Below, one piece after another: positions 1-9,713 of a stretch of DNA of 64,000 nucleotides. Where the stretch lies: contig CALOFW010000019.1 of NCBI GenBank assembly GCA_942492715.1, forward strand, positions 1 to 64,000, given 5' to 3'. Source of the DNA: Sva-07 sp942492715 (GTDB lineage Bacteria > Actinomycetota > Acidimicrobiia > Acidimicrobiales > Ilumatobacteraceae). A program made the translations under genes and the position numbers. How positions within the stretch are numbered: the stretch's first letter is position 1; each line of letters starts with the position of its first letter. A model generated the notes under the pieces. It was not told the origin of the DNA and made no database searches. It was given only the letters and a program-made list of their open reading frames with translations.

Positions 1-3000
1 CCGGGTGACGACGCTGTTCGCGTCGGGGGCGGGAGCGTCAGCCGCCTACTCACCAGCTACCTGCCGAAAGCCGACGGTGTGGTTGCCGGGTGTGTGGGCC
101 GGGTCCCAAGCTCCGGGACTCGGCCTGTCGGGCGAGGTGACGACCGAAGCCCTCGAAGCACTCCTGTCGGGCTACCACCCCGACACCGGGATGCAGCTCG
201 GGCGCGAGCTTGTCGGATCGTGTCGACAAGCATGGCAACACGATCCGAGCGGTCGCCGGGTATGACGCGACGTTGTCGGCACCGAAGTCGTTGTCGGTGC
301 TGTGGGGCCTCACCGGTGACGAACGTTTCGCCGAGTGCCATGACGTCGCAGTTGCTGCGACGGTGGCGATGATCGAGAAGTACGCGTCGACGACCCGTAT
401 CCGCTCCAACGGCGCACGACTCCATCCCGAGACCGGCGGGCTGTCGGTGGCGGTGTTCCGCCAATCGACGAGCCGTGCCGATGACCCGCAGCTCCACACC
501 CATGTGGTGATCTCCCGCGAAGGTCCAGACGGCGGATGGGCGTTGGTTGGCGTTGGATGCGCTGGCGTTGAAGAAGCATCAGCAAGCCTTCGGCTACCTC
601 TACCAATCCGTGCTTCGAGCCGAGGTCACCGCATCGGTTCGGGATGGTGTTCGATCCGATCGTGAACGGCCAGGCCGAGATCGCCGGCCTCGGCGACGAT
701 CTGCTTGATCAGTTCTCGAAACGTGCGGGCGAGATCGGTGTCGAGATGGGCGACAAGCTCGCCGACTTCCGCACCCGTGAGGGTCGTGATCCGACGACGT
801 TCGAGCATGCGGCGATGGAACGCGAAGCCGCTGTCGACACCCGCAACCGGAAGACCGGCCTCGGCGTCACCGAACTGCGACACGGTGGCAAGCCGAGGCC
901 CGCTCGCTCGGTGTCGACCCCGCCACCGTTGTCGAGTCCGCGGTCGCCTACGCCCACCAACACCCACTGGAGCCGTCGCCGGTCGCCGCGGGCGAGGTCG
1001 TCGAAGCATTGGCCGCCCGGCAGTCGGCATGGAACCGCATGGATGTCCTGCGCCAGCTCTGCGACACGGTGTCTCCACAACCGGGACACGACGCCACGAC
1101 ATGGGCGACAGCTCTGGATGCTGCGGTCGACACCGTGCTCGCCGAGTGTGTCGATCTCGACCCGACCGACACCGGGAACGCACCGGCGCAGCGATGGGCG
1201 GTCGGTGTGGATCGAACCGATCGCCAAGCAATCCACCTCCGCCCATGTCCTCGCCCAGGAGGAGCACATCATCACCTTCGCTCTCGACGCCCAAACACCC
1301 GAGGCGTCACCGTCGGCGACGATCGTGGTGGGTCGACTCGACGACGCTCAGCGAACCGCCGCGAGCGCCGTCGCCGGCCACGACCGCCTCGTCGTGGTCG
1401 TCGGGCCGGCGGGCGCCGGCAAGACCGCGATGCTCGAAGCCGCCGTCGGCGACCTCCACGCCCGAAATCGGCTGGTGGTCGGGTTGGCGCCGACGGCACG
1501 AGCCGCGGCGGAGTTGAAGCAGGAGACCGGGGCGGAGTGTGACACGGTCGCCAAGCTGCTCTACGAACTCGACCACCCGGACACGACCCGGCCGTGGCCG
1601 ATCCCACCGGCCGAGTCGACGATCATCGTCGACGAGGCCGCCATGTTGAACACCGCCGACCTCTACCGCCTCGTCGTGCACGCCGAGCAGCGACAGTGGC
1701 GCCTGGCGCTGGTCGGTGACCCGTTCCAGCTGCAGGCGGTCGGGCGCGGTGGGATGTTCACCGAACTCTGCGACACCACCCGTACGGTCGAACTCGAGCA
1801 ACTCCACCGCTTCACTCACCGCTGGGAAGCAGCGACCACGCTGCGCCTGCGCGCCGGTGACCCCACCGCGATCGACACGTACGCCGCCCACGGCCGAATC
1901 CGTGCCGGCACCCTCGACGATCATCTCGACACGATCGCGGAGACCTGGACGCGGTGTCGCGACGCAGGTGAGTCGTTGTCGATCGTGACGACCCGCAACG
2001 AACACGTCGCCGCGATCAACACCCGAATCCAACAACACCGTCTCGACAACGGCGAACTCGAACCGACCACTGCTACCCGTATCGACGGAGACTGGGCGAT
2101 GGTCGGCGACATCGTCGTCACGCGACGCAACGACCGGCAACTCCGCACCACGGTCGGCGAGCCCGTGCGAAACCGTGAACGTTGGACCATCACCAACACC
2201 TCCGACACCGACGACATCACCGTGTCCCGCATCGGCGGACACGGCACCATCACCCTGCCCGCCGACTACGTCCGCGACCACGTGCAACTCGCCTACGCGA
2301 GCACCGAACACGGCGCCCAAGGCGACACCGCGGATCGCTCCGTCACCCTCGCCACGACAGCGACCAGCGGCCGCGGGCTCTATGTAGGAATGACCCGGGG
2401 ACGCAACCACAACCTCGCCCTCGTCGCCGACACCGACGACCTCGCCCAAGCCATCAGTGTCCTCGAAGCAGCCATCGCCGTCGACCGAGCCGACATCCCC
2501 GCCACCGTGCAGCGACGAACGCTCGCCGCCGCCGTCCCGCGATCCAGCCCCCGGCCGAGAGTGCAGATCCCGGACTGGTTCCACGACCTCCGGGCCGACG
2601 CAGAACAGCAAGCAGGCGACGCTCGACACGCGGTGGACGAACGCGATGAACGACGAGCGGCGAACGAACGCCGCTACGTCAACGCCTGTCGTGACCTTCC
2701 TGCAGCCGCAAGCCGCCACGCCCCCTTCCGCCAAGCGGGTCGCCGACGCCAACGACGTCGTCACCGAAGCCCGATCGAACCTGTGGAACGCCGAACGCGA
2801 CCTCCGCAACGCGGGGAAGCTCGGACGACGATCAGCTCGCTGCGGCGTCGAGGCCGCGAACGATGTGCTCGCCGTCGCCGAGGAACGCCTCGCCAGATGC
2901 GAGCAAGCCGCCGAGCCCACGCGCCAACCGCTCAGCAAGTTGCGTGACATCGTCGACTACCACGACCGCATCCAATCGACTCGCGACATGCTCGACGACT

Positions 3001-3263
3001 GGACCAACCTCGACGCACACGCCGACCGAGCCGAACGAGTCTGCGACGCCCTCGACCAATGGAGGTACTGGGCCAACGGACACAGCGTGCCGGTGGGGCA
3101 ACTTCGCCATGTCATCGCCGTGCTCGAAGACGACCGAACCATCAACGGCACCAACCAACTCGCCGAGGCAACACGGCAATGGGCGCAAGAGGCAGGCGTC
3201 GACCTACCAGGACCCCAGTCGAGGCGACCCGACCGCTCGATCGAACTCGGAATCGAGCTGTAG
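1..3263 (+). pseudogene. MobF-type conjugative relaxase/helicase (TrwC/TraA-like), fragmented
   Basis: Remnant of a MobF relaxase, which nicks oriT and unwinds plasmid DNA during conjugation. It is cut by the window start and by several frame changes. In order I see the relaxase N-terminus (LSGEVTTEALEALLSGY near 120-180), the metal-binding region (QLHTHVVI near 490-515), then after further frame changes a superfamily I helicase with Walker A GPAGAGKT (near 1410-1430), Walker B-like IIVDEAAM (near 1622-1645) and a late EHGAQGDTAD motif (near 2305), and a charged helical tail ending at 3263. In the relaxases I know the His triad reads HLHTH; here the first His is Gln. At least five frame changes argue for a decayed gene, although assembly errors contribute elsewhere in this window. 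It suggests an old conjugative or mobilisable element ended here. Confidence 0.8.
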
Positions 3264-3446
3264 GCGTCGACGACGCATTGGCGGGAGGGTCCGAAGCGCA
3301 GCCGTGCACACCGTGTCATGCGGCGCGACGTCGAATTCCATTCCGGTCAGGAGCGTCGCCGCCTCGCAGATATCGAGCACTACGCCAGGCCGTACCCGAG
3401 TGGACCTCTCGACGGCGGATGCCGAGTTACGGCGCTCGCGTTATGT
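3264..3446. other. intergenic, no gene seen
   Basis: Between the relaxase remnant and the IS element. No credible reading frame, RNA or repeat was seen, apart from the left copy of the 8-bp target duplication CGTTATGT at 3439-3446. Confidence 0.5.
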
Positions 3447-4745
3447 GGCCCTTGTGCTTGATCTGTGGGTCAGGTTCGGCCTGGGAGGACGTGGTGGGTG
3501 GCTGCCGAGGGCGAGTAGTGCGAGGGCGATGAGGGGTTCGGGTCCGTGGAATCCGAATGCGATTCGGGTGAGGAGTCGGATCTTGGTGTTGGTGGATTCG
3601 ATGAGTCCTTGGGAGAGGCCGTGTTCGAGGTTCGCGTCGATCGCGTCGCGGTGTTTCGTGATCCTCTTGGCGAGGTGGATGAACGATTCGAGTTGTGATC
3701 GGCGGGCCCAGGACAACCACTGGTCGAGGGCTTCTTTGCCTTCGTGTCCTTTGACGGCGAACACGTAGCGGAGTCCTTCTTTGAGGAGGTAGGCGCGCCA
3801 GAGTTTCGGGTCGGTCTTGGCGATCCAGTCGAGTTGTTGTTGTTGGCGTGGGTTGAGGTCGTCGGGGTTCTTCCACAGTGCGTAGCGTGACCGTGCGATC
3901 TGTCGGGAGTCGCCAGTCGTTCGTCCCCGACGGCCAGGCGACGCTGGGATCTTGCGGCCTTTGGCTTGGTTCCAGGCTCGGCGTCGTTCGACGTCGAGCG
4001 CTTCGATCGCCCACGCCACGACATGGAACGGGTCAGCGCACCCGGATCGCGTTCGGGGCACGGCGGGCGACCGTCTTGGCGATCCAATCGGCCATGTCAG
4101 CCGACACGTGGGTGAGTTCGGCTGCTGTCTGGTCTCCGAGTTCGTCGAAGAACACGTTCAATGCGGCCTCGCTGCGGCCGGGTCCGGCCCACACGAGGCG
4201 ACCGGTGTCGTGATCGACGACAACGATCAGATAGCGCTGCCCACGTTTGTAGGAGATCTCATCGATCCCGATCCGCCGCAACCCGTCGAGACGATCAACA
4301 ACCGCTTCGACGTCATTGTTGACCCGGGTGATGATCGACCCGATCGTCCGCCACGCGACCCGTAGCAGTTGACACGTCGCCGACTTCGATGTCCGCACCG
4401 CAAGCCACGCCGCCATCGCATCGAAATCACGGGTATGGCCCACATCGTGTCTCGCCCACGGAACCTGAGCCACGGTCGGACCATGGACACGACACCGAAC
4501 CCGTGGAGCGTCAGCCTCGATGAACACCTTCGTCGTTCCTGCATCGAGGCCACGCCAACGTCGCCGACCCGCCCTGCGGTCATAGCCCGGCAGACCGGCG
4601 GCCGCACCGGCCGCAACGACTCCGCGCCCTGGCATTCGGCCGCACCGACACCACAATCGCGCTCGTCGGTTTCGTCGAAGCCGACACCTTCGACAACGGT
4701 GCGCGTCAACCCGCACGCACGTCCCCATACACTGTTGTTCTGCAC
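3441..4745 (-). pseudogene. ISL3-family transposase, frameshifted
   Basis: DDE transposase of ISL3/IS204/IS1001 type (DUF4338-free, zinc-finger plus HTH N-terminus). The start MQNNSVWG is at 4745. The mid part shows DFDAMAAWLAVRTSKS and the catalytic-core segment IGIDEISYKRGQRYLIVVVDHDTGR; the distal part shows CADPFHVV and the C-terminal QGLIESTNTKIRLL motif. Three single-base frame changes break it: near 4663, near 4585 and at the CCC run 4041-4043, where removal of one base restores APNAIRCADPFHVV. The last codons run through the inverted repeat and the TAA stop (3441-3443) lies in the target duplication. It is either inactive or mis-sequenced; the clean element ends favour the second reading. 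Confidence 0.85.
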
Positions 4746-4858
4746 CCTGTTCTGCTCCCCATGGTTCCGAGCCGTTAGACAGCGCGAAACCTAGAAGCAG
4801 ACAGGGTGCAACCACATCAACACCCCCCAAACCCACCCACAGATACAGCAGAAGAGCC
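3447..4858 (-). mobile_element. ISL3-family insertion sequence with intact ends
   Basis: A 1412-bp insertion sequence. The left end reads GGCCCTTGTGCTTGATCTG and the right end, read inward on the other strand, GGCTCTTCTGCTGTATCTG; the match continues through GTGGGT, an imperfect inverted repeat of about 25 bp with the GGCTCTT start typical of ISL3. It is flanked by identical 8-bp copies of CGTTATGT (3439-3446 and 4859-4866), the duplication length known for ISL3. The single transposase gene is on the minus strand. Clean ends and a perfect duplication imply a fairly recent insertion, which contrasts with the frameshifts in the transposase. Confidence 0.88.
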
Positions 4859-5045
4859 CGTTATGTGCGCCGTCGCCGGAACCTCGAGCACGCAGGTTTG
4901 GCCAGATAGAGAGCGGGTTTGAGGCCGGTGCGGCGCCACCCTGGCTTGCTTCTGGCGGAGCTTGCGGGCATGACAAGTGATTCTGTGGCGTGTTGTTGAG
5001 GTGTCCGACCCTCGGTAGGGCGTTCTGACGCTGGCGCAACGATGA

Positions 5046-6014
5046 CTAACGGTCGATGGTTTCGAGGATTCCGAGTAGGTCGTTTGCGTGTTCCTCTTCC
5101 ATTGCGAGGATGTCTTCGAGCATCCGTCTGGTGGTCGGGTCGTTGGATCCCAGCCAGGTGATGATCTCGCTGTAGCTCTCGATCGCGACCCTTTCGGCGA
5201 CCAGATCCTCTCGGACCATGTCGAGCAGTTCCAGGCTGGCGTCGTATTCGGCGTGGGAACGGGTGGCCAACCCCTCGGGGTCGAAGTTCGGCTCACCTTG
5301 CAACTGGGTGATTCGGAGGGCGATCTGATCGGCGTGGATCTGTTCTTCGTTGGCGTGCTGGAGGAACTCGGCAGCGACGGGTCCAGCGTTGAGGCCCGTT
5401 GCCGTGAAGTAGTGCCGTTTGTAGCGCAGGATGCACACGAGCTCGGTGGCGAGCGCCTCGTTGAGCACGGCGATCACTCGTTCTCGATCGGCGCCGTACG
5501 CCGAGGTGATCGGGCCCTGTTCGATGTTCGCGCGCGCTCGTTGGCGCAGTGTTTCGACGTCGGTGAGAAAGTCAGCCATTGGGTTCCTTGTCGAGCTCGC
5601 GGGGTGTGTTGAGACTACGGGTTTGACGTCGAGGATCGGGGTCCCGTCGACGGCCTCCATGTTGCGCACGAGGACTCGTGTGTCATCAATGGCGATGATC
5701 TCGACGGGATGAAGACCGATCGGATTCGGCCGGTTCGGGGACCGGGTGCTGAACACGCCGCGCTCGTCTCGGGTCGTGTCGCCTCGCGGGTGCACGGTGA
5801 GAACGTCTCGCCGACCTCGATCCAACCAGGTCAACACCAGAATCTCTGTGCCGGCCCGAAGGTCGCGAAGCCCCGCAGCGACCTCGGCATCGAACACGAG
5901 CCAGGCGTCGGGTGCTCCCTCATCACCCTGTTTCGGTGCCGCAGCAAGGTCCTTCAGCGACGATTCGACCCTGCCGATCGGGTGGACGACCACAGGATCG
6001 CTACCGGTCGTCAC
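5046..6014 (-). CDS. TrmO-like (UPF0066) domain followed in frame by a ferritin-like diiron domain
   Basis: One open frame of 322 residues holds two unrelated domains. Residues 1-145 match TrmO/TsaA, a SAM-dependent N6-methyltransferase acting on t6A37 of tRNA, with VHPIGRVES and the family signature RPNPIGL. Residues 146-322 are a bacterioferritin/Dps-like four-helix bundle with metal-ligand segments ATELVCILRYKRH, NEEQIHADQ, EDLVAERVAIESY and AMEEEHAND. A good ribosome site (AAGGA, seven bases before) precedes an internal ATG at about 5580 (MADFLTDVETL), so the ferritin part may be a separate gene joined by a one-base error, or may be made independently. The GTG start overlaps the stop of the upstream ferritin-like gene by 4 bp (GTGA), implying translational coupling. 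Confidence 0.8.
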   Translation of the reverse strand: MTTGSDPVVVHPIGRVESSLKDLAAAPKQGDEGAPDAWLVFDAEVAAGLRDLRAGTEILVLTWLDRGRRDVLTVHPRGDTTRDERGVFSTRSPNRPNPIGLHPVEIIAIDDTRVLVRNMEAVDGTPILDVKPVVSTHPASSTRNPMADFLTDVETLRQRARANIEQGPITSAYGADRERVIAVLNEALATELVCILRYKRHYFTATGLNAGPVAAEFLQHANEEQIHADQIALRITQLQGEPNFDPEGLATRSHAEYDASLELLDMVREDLVAERVAIESYSEIITWLGSNDPTTRRMLEDILAMEEEHANDLLGILETIDR

Positions 6015-6511
6015 GACGGTTGGTCCGAGCCGCCGCGATGCCTCCGACGTCGTCGGCGACCGGCACCACCATCGGCGTCGAGGTCGGGTCCGTCCTGCCG
6101 GTTCGCGCAGCGTCGAAACGCTTCGAGGTGGTTCTCCTGCGAGGCTCGTCGGAGGTTTTCGAACACCTCGACGATGTCAGCGTGACTCGTGGCTTCGATC
6201 AACCGGTCGTACATCGCGGCGTTGTCGATCTCACCTTCGACGCCGGCGAGACAGGCCTCGTGGAGCGATGAGAAACGCGGCACCATGTCTGCGCCCAGGT
6301 CGTCGGGCACGGCAACGTCGTAGCGTTCGAAGAGCGAACGGAGTGCGTTCGCGTGTCGACGCTCGGCTTCCACGATGTTGACAAAGGGCCGAATCGCACC
6401 GAAATCGGCGATCACCTGCTCGTAGGTGGCGATGGCCCTGAGCTCGTCGTCGAGGGCTTCGCACAGCGCAGACACCTCAGCGGCGCTCAAGGCGTGATCC
6501 GATGAGTTCAT
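6011..6511 (-). CDS. DUF2202-like ferritin-fold protein
   Basis: 166-residue protein starting MNSSDHALSAAEV (an earlier GTG-region start nine residues upstream is possible). The N-terminal 130 residues form a ferritin-like helical bundle: ALDDELRAIATYEQVI, NIVEAERRHANAL, VEGEIDNAAMYDRLI and FENLRRASQENHLEAF carry spaced Glu/His residues that fit a diiron site, as in DUF2202 proteins. The C-terminus is a Gly/Arg-rich tail with no recognised fold. It overlaps the following TrmO-ferritin frame by 4 bp and is the first gene of that two-gene unit. A role in iron or oxidative stress is inferred from the fold and from the neighbouring peroxiredoxin, stress protein and ZIP genes. Confidence 0.75.
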   Translation of the reverse strand: MNSSDHALSAAEVSALCEALDDELRAIATYEQVIADFGAIRPFVNIVEAERRHANALRSLFERYDVAVPDDLGADMVPRFSSLHEACLAGVEGEIDNAAMYDRLIEATSHADIVEVFENLRRASQENHLEAFRRCANRQDGPDLDADGGAGRRRRRRHRGGSDQPS

Positions 6512-6674
6512 ACCGGTGACCGTAACCCTGGCCACGAACCGTCCTCAGGGCCCAAAGTCAGGTGTTCGCACGCCGCCGGCGGCGACGTCGGACCGTCGCG
6601 GGTCGTTCGACTCTGCCGCAGCGTCGACCCCTCGGCAACAATCGAAGCGGACGCTCAACGCGTGAGGAGCACAG

Positions 6675-7217
6675 ATGAACGCCAAGGAACTCGATGCCCA
6701 TCGCGGTCACGATCACATCGCCGCGGTCTTTGCCGACCGAGCTGCCGCGGAGCACGCTGTAGCGGGTCTGCGCGCCGTGGGTCTCGGCAGCGAACGTCTC
6801 GGCGTGGTCGTTCACGACGACAACCCGGTCGACTTCGAACACGACGCGGACGCCGAAATGTTGCACGACGCCAAGGTCGGAGTCGAGGCGGGAGCCCCCC
6901 TTGGCGCGGTCGCAGGCCTTGCGATTGCTGCCCTCGCCGCGACGGGTGTCGGAGTCATCGGTGTCGGCGGCGTGCTCGCACTCGCCGGCGCGTCGGCGTT
7001 GTGGGGTGCCATGTTGGGTGGCTACATCGGCACCACGGTTGGCGCAGTCAGCTGGGATGAGCACGAGGACTTCCGCTACCTCGCTCTCGAGCCCGGCGAA
7101 GTCCTCCTCGTCGTCTGCAGCCACGACCAGCCTGACGTCGTACGTGGAGTGTTGACCGACACCAGCGGACGGCTGATCCCCATGGAGAAGGGGCCGAGCG
7201 AGCAATCCGCCCGTTGA
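6675..7217 (+). CDS. General-stress protein, YflT/GSP17M-like, with glycine zipper
   Basis: 180 residues. An N-terminal alpha/beta domain (residues 12-55, HDHIAAVFADRAAAEHAVAGL) resembles the YflT/DUF1269 fold of heat-induced stress proteins, which bind no known ligand. A central Gly/Ala stretch (about 70-125, GAPLGAVAGLAIAALAATG and GAMLGGYIGTTVGAV) is a glycine zipper able to insert in or sit on membranes. The C-terminal part (EVLLVVCSHDQPDVVRGVL) repeats the alpha/beta motif. ATG with GAGGAG-type ribosome site at 6662-6667. Transcribed divergently from the ferritin genes and followed 33 bp later by the ZIP transporter, so the two may share a transcript. The function itself is not established. 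Confidence 0.7.
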   Translation: MNAKELDAHRGHDHIAAVFADRAAAEHAVAGLRAVGLGSERLGVVVHDDNPVDFEHDADAEMLHDAKVGVEAGAPLGAVAGLAIAALAATGVGVIGVGGVLALAGASALWGAMLGGYIGTTVGAVSWDEHEDFRYLALEPGEVLLVVCSHDQPDVVRGVLTDTSGRLIPMEKGPSEQSAR

Positions 7218-7250
7218 CCTCATCGGTTTCCGAGCACGCGCCGCGGCCAT

Positions 7251-7994
7251 GTGATGACGACACTCGCGTGGATCCTGATCGCGGGCATCGCAATGAGTTC
7301 GCTGGCTCTGGTGGGTGCCGTGACCACCAAGCTGTCCGAGGCGACCCTCGCGAGAGTGATCATGCCGACCGTCGCACTCGCAGCGGGTTCGCTGTTGGGC
7401 GGAGCGTTCTTTCACATGCTGCCCGAAGCGGTCAGAGCGCTCGGCAACAACCTCGTGGTCTACGTGTGGCTGGTCGCAGGCTTTCTCGTCTTTTTCACGC
7501 TGGAACAGTTCCTTCACTGGCATCACTGCCACCGTTCACCGGCATCGGAGCATCGTCCGCTCGGCCATCTCATCTTGATCGCCGACGGAGGCCACAACTT
7601 CATAGGTGGCCTCGCTGTTGGCGGAGCCTTCGTGGTCGACATCCGCGTCGGGATCGTGACCTGGCTCGTTGCCGCGTTGCATGAGATCCCGCAGGAGTTC
7701 GGCGACTTCGGCATCCTCATCCACAGCGGATGGTCGCGTCGGTCCGCGTTGGTATGGAACTTCGCGTCGGCCCTGACGTTTCTCGTCGGGGCCCTCGTCG
7801 CCTATGCGGTCTCGGGGAGCGTCGAGGTGGGCTATCTCCTGCCGTTCGCAGCGGGGAACTTCATCTACATCGCGGCAGCAGACCTGCTGCCCGAGATCGC
7901 CCGTGAAACGCGAACCCGAGACAAGGTCGAAACGACGCTCGCGTTCATCGCCGGCCTCGGCCTCCTGCTCGCGGTCACTCAGATCAATTCCTGA
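7251..7994 (+). CDS. ZIP-family metal transporter
   Basis: Polytopic protein of about 247 residues with roughly eight hydrophobic segments. ZIP carriers bring Zn(II) or Fe(II) into the cytoplasm. Diagnostic features are the TM4 metal site DGGHNFIGGLAVG (near residue 110) and the TM5 motif HEIPQEFGDFGIL (near 143), both matching the HNxxDG and HExPHE positions of ZIP proteins, and a His-rich loop HWHHCH between TM3 and TM4. Overlapping GTG (7251) and ATG (7254) starts are possible; ATG is the likelier. It lies just after a stress-protein gene and close to two ferritin-like genes, which fits metal uptake and storage. Confidence 0.88.
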   Translation: MMTTLAWILIAGIAMSSLALVGAVTTKLSEATLARVIMPTVALAAGSLLGGAFFHMLPEAVRALGNNLVVYVWLVAGFLVFFTLEQFLHWHHCHRSPASEHRPLGHLILIADGGHNFIGGLAVGGAFVVDIRVGIVTWLVAALHEIPQEFGDFGILIHSGWSRRSALVWNFASALTFLVGALVAYAVSGSVEVGYLLPFAAGNFIYIAAADLLPEIARETRTRDKVETTLAFIAGLGLLLAVTQINS

Positions 7995-8297
7995 CGTTCA
8001 TCTCGTGGCGGGGTTGGCCGCGCTCGAAACCCGTGCCGGACACAACCGTCCTCGAAGCCGGTCTCGGCTCCAAGGTAGGACGTACCATCGGGGCATCCTC
8101 TTCGACAGCGAGGAATCGAACAGGTCGAAGGCATACGTCGACGCCCCGCCCGGCACTGTCGTCAAGCGAGTGACGGCCCGCTGACCGGCCGAGCAGGCCA
8201 GACCGGCATTCTCGGACACCCGACCGATGCGCGCGAGTCCATTCGAAGACTGGTGCCGGGTTGGAATGCGGGCGGCTTCGCAACGGTTGGCCAGTAC
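7995..8297. other. intergenic, no gene seen
   Basis: About 300 bp between the ZIP gene and the peroxiredoxin control region. No reading frame here has recognisable protein features on either strand, and no RNA or repeat was found. Confidence 0.4.
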
Positions 8298-8316
8298 ATA
8301 CCCAACGGGGTATTAC
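8287..8316 (+). promoter_or_regulatory. Promoter-like region with CsoR/CstR-like palindrome upstream of peroxiredoxin
   Basis: A perfect palindrome ATACCC-AACG-GGGTAT occupies 8298-8313. It lies between a -35-like TTGGCC (8287-8292) and a -10-like TATTAC (8311-8316), 18 bp apart, so a bound protein would block the promoter. The AT-flanked C/G tract matches the operator style of DUF156 repressors (CsoR, CstR, RcnR), which sense copper, persulfide or nickel. No such regulator gene is in the window. Confidence 0.5.
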
Positions 8317-8333
8317 CTGAACGGAGGAACATC

Positions 8334-8963
8334 ATGGGACTTCATCTGGGCGACACCGCCCCCGACTTCACCGCAATGACTACCGATGGCGAGATCTCCT
8401 TCCATGACTGGAAGCAGGACTCGTGGGCGGTGTTCTTCAGCCATCCCGCCGACTTCACCCCGGTGTGCACCACCGAACTGGGACGTACCGCCGCACTCAA
8501 GGACGAATTCGCCAAGCGCAACACCAAGGCAATGGCGCTCTCCATCGATCCCATCGAGGACCATCACAAGTGGGCGCCTGACATCGGCGAGGTCACCGGA
8601 ACCGAACTCAACTTCCCGATCGTCGCCGACCCCGACCACCGCATCGCCGAGCTCTACGACATGATCCACCCCGGCGAAGGCGACACCTCCACGGTGCGCT
8701 CGGTCTTCATCGTCGACCCGGCGAACAAGCTGCGCTTGATGCTCACCTACCCCAAGTCGGTGGGCCGCAACTTCGACGAGATCGTGCGAGTCATCGACGC
8801 CCTCCAGGCCACCGATGCCCACCCGATCGCCACTCCGGCTGACTGGAAGCCCGGCCAGCGGGTCATCGTCGGCCTGGCCGTCTCCACCGAGGATGCCAAG
8901 AAGCAGTTCGACAACGTCGAGGAGTTCAAGCCGTACCTCAGGTACGCAGACGCTCCCCGCTGA
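8334..8963 (+). CDS. Peroxiredoxin, Prx6/AhpC-TSA type
   Basis: Thiol peroxidase of 209 residues that reduces hydroperoxides. The start MGLHLGDTAPDF is preceded by a strong GGAGG at 8324-8328. The peroxidatic cysteine lies in the motif HPADFTPVCTTELG (residues 38-51, Cys46); the conserved Arg of the active site is seen in DTSTVRSVFIVDP. The length and the C-terminal extension (WKPGQRVIVGLAVS) match the Prx6 subfamily, often 1-Cys. It appears to be monocistronic, behind the palindromic operator at 8298-8313, which suggests induction by metal, sulfur or oxidative stress. Ferritin-like proteins and a ZIP transporter lie just upstream. Confidence 0.93.
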   Translation: MGLHLGDTAPDFTAMTTDGEISFHDWKQDSWAVFFSHPADFTPVCTTELGRTAALKDEFAKRNTKAMALSIDPIEDHHKWAPDIGEVTGTELNFPIVADPDHRIAELYDMIHPGEGDTSTVRSVFIVDPANKLRLMLTYPKSVGRNFDEIVRVIDALQATDAHPIATPADWKPGQRVIVGLAVSTEDAKKQFDNVEEFKPYLRYADAPR

Positions 8964-9323
8964 GCAGACGAAATACTCAACCGCGAGGCGGTGAGGGACG
9001 CCGCTTCGCGGTCGAGGCCCCAGTCATCGATGACCACCAGGAAGACACGAGCGATGACGGACCCGACAGTCGATCTCCTCGGGCTGCACCCGGAGGACCG
9101 CAAGTCGGACGATCACACAGTCGCTTTTCCGGCGTGGCTTCCGGGATCATCTCGCGTGCGGCTTGGGCCGGAGTCAGTCACCGCAGCGTGGCCGGGGCCT
9201 GCGATGCTGCGTGTCGAAGTGTGTGGCCTTGGTGGGCGCGGTTGACTGCACCTGGCGTTCGTCTCATGCGGCCGGACTGTCCCAGGACGTCATGGCGTCC
9301 TTGGGGATGTGCGGGCCCGCTGG
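8964..9323. other. intergenic, no gene supported
   Basis: About 360 bp. Short frames exist on both strands, but none has a ribosome site, family motif or plausible composition. I see no RNA gene. Confidence 0.4.
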
Positions 9324-9692
9324 TCAGCAGTCCACGACCACGTTCTCGACCCCGAAGGCGGGCGGGTCGCTCGTGTCGTAGTCCTGGCTCGTATCGACTG
9401 AGAATGCGATGCCGGTACCGACCGGGGCGCGCTCGACGGTGAGCAGCGCTCCGCTGGCACACACCACGTCGCTCGGCGCAGCCGAAGCGAGGATCGTCGA
9501 GTGTCCCCTGACGTTGTTGTCGAGGTCGACGTCGATGAGCACCCGGCGAGTGATCGTGACGCTGTCCAGCACCCCGTCGGCATTGTCCTGAGTGGGCGCG
9601 CCGATAACGCCCGTGCGGTTCTCCACGCCTCCGCAGGCCGCCGCGACCACAGCGACAACGAGCGCAGCTATGAAGACGCGCAGGTTGCTCAC
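9324..9692 (-). CDS. Small putative lipoprotein
   Basis: 122 residues, starting with GTG. The N-terminus is a lipoprotein signal: a positive start, hydrophobic VFIAALVVAVVAA and the lipobox VAAAC with Cys20 as the lipidation site. The mature part has no family I recognise; it contains two more cysteines (DVVCASG and the C-terminal VVDC) that could form a disulfide. It probably sits on the outer face of the membrane. It is followed on the same strand by no close gene; the toxin-antitoxin-like pair lies immediately upstream (22 bp). Confidence 0.65.
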   Translation of the reverse strand: MSNLRVFIAALVVAVVAAACGGVENRTGVIGAPTQDNADGVLDSVTITRRVLIDVDLDNNVRGHSTILASAAPSDVVCASGALLTVERAPVGTGIAFSVDTSQDYDTSDPPAFGVENVVVDC

Positions 9693-9713
9693 GTGCCGAA
9701 CTCTCCCATGTGA

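Noticed and set aside
1307..2950. 547-codon open frame on the minus strand
   Set aside because: Antisense shadow of the relaxase/helicase gene in GC-rich DNA; no protein family features.
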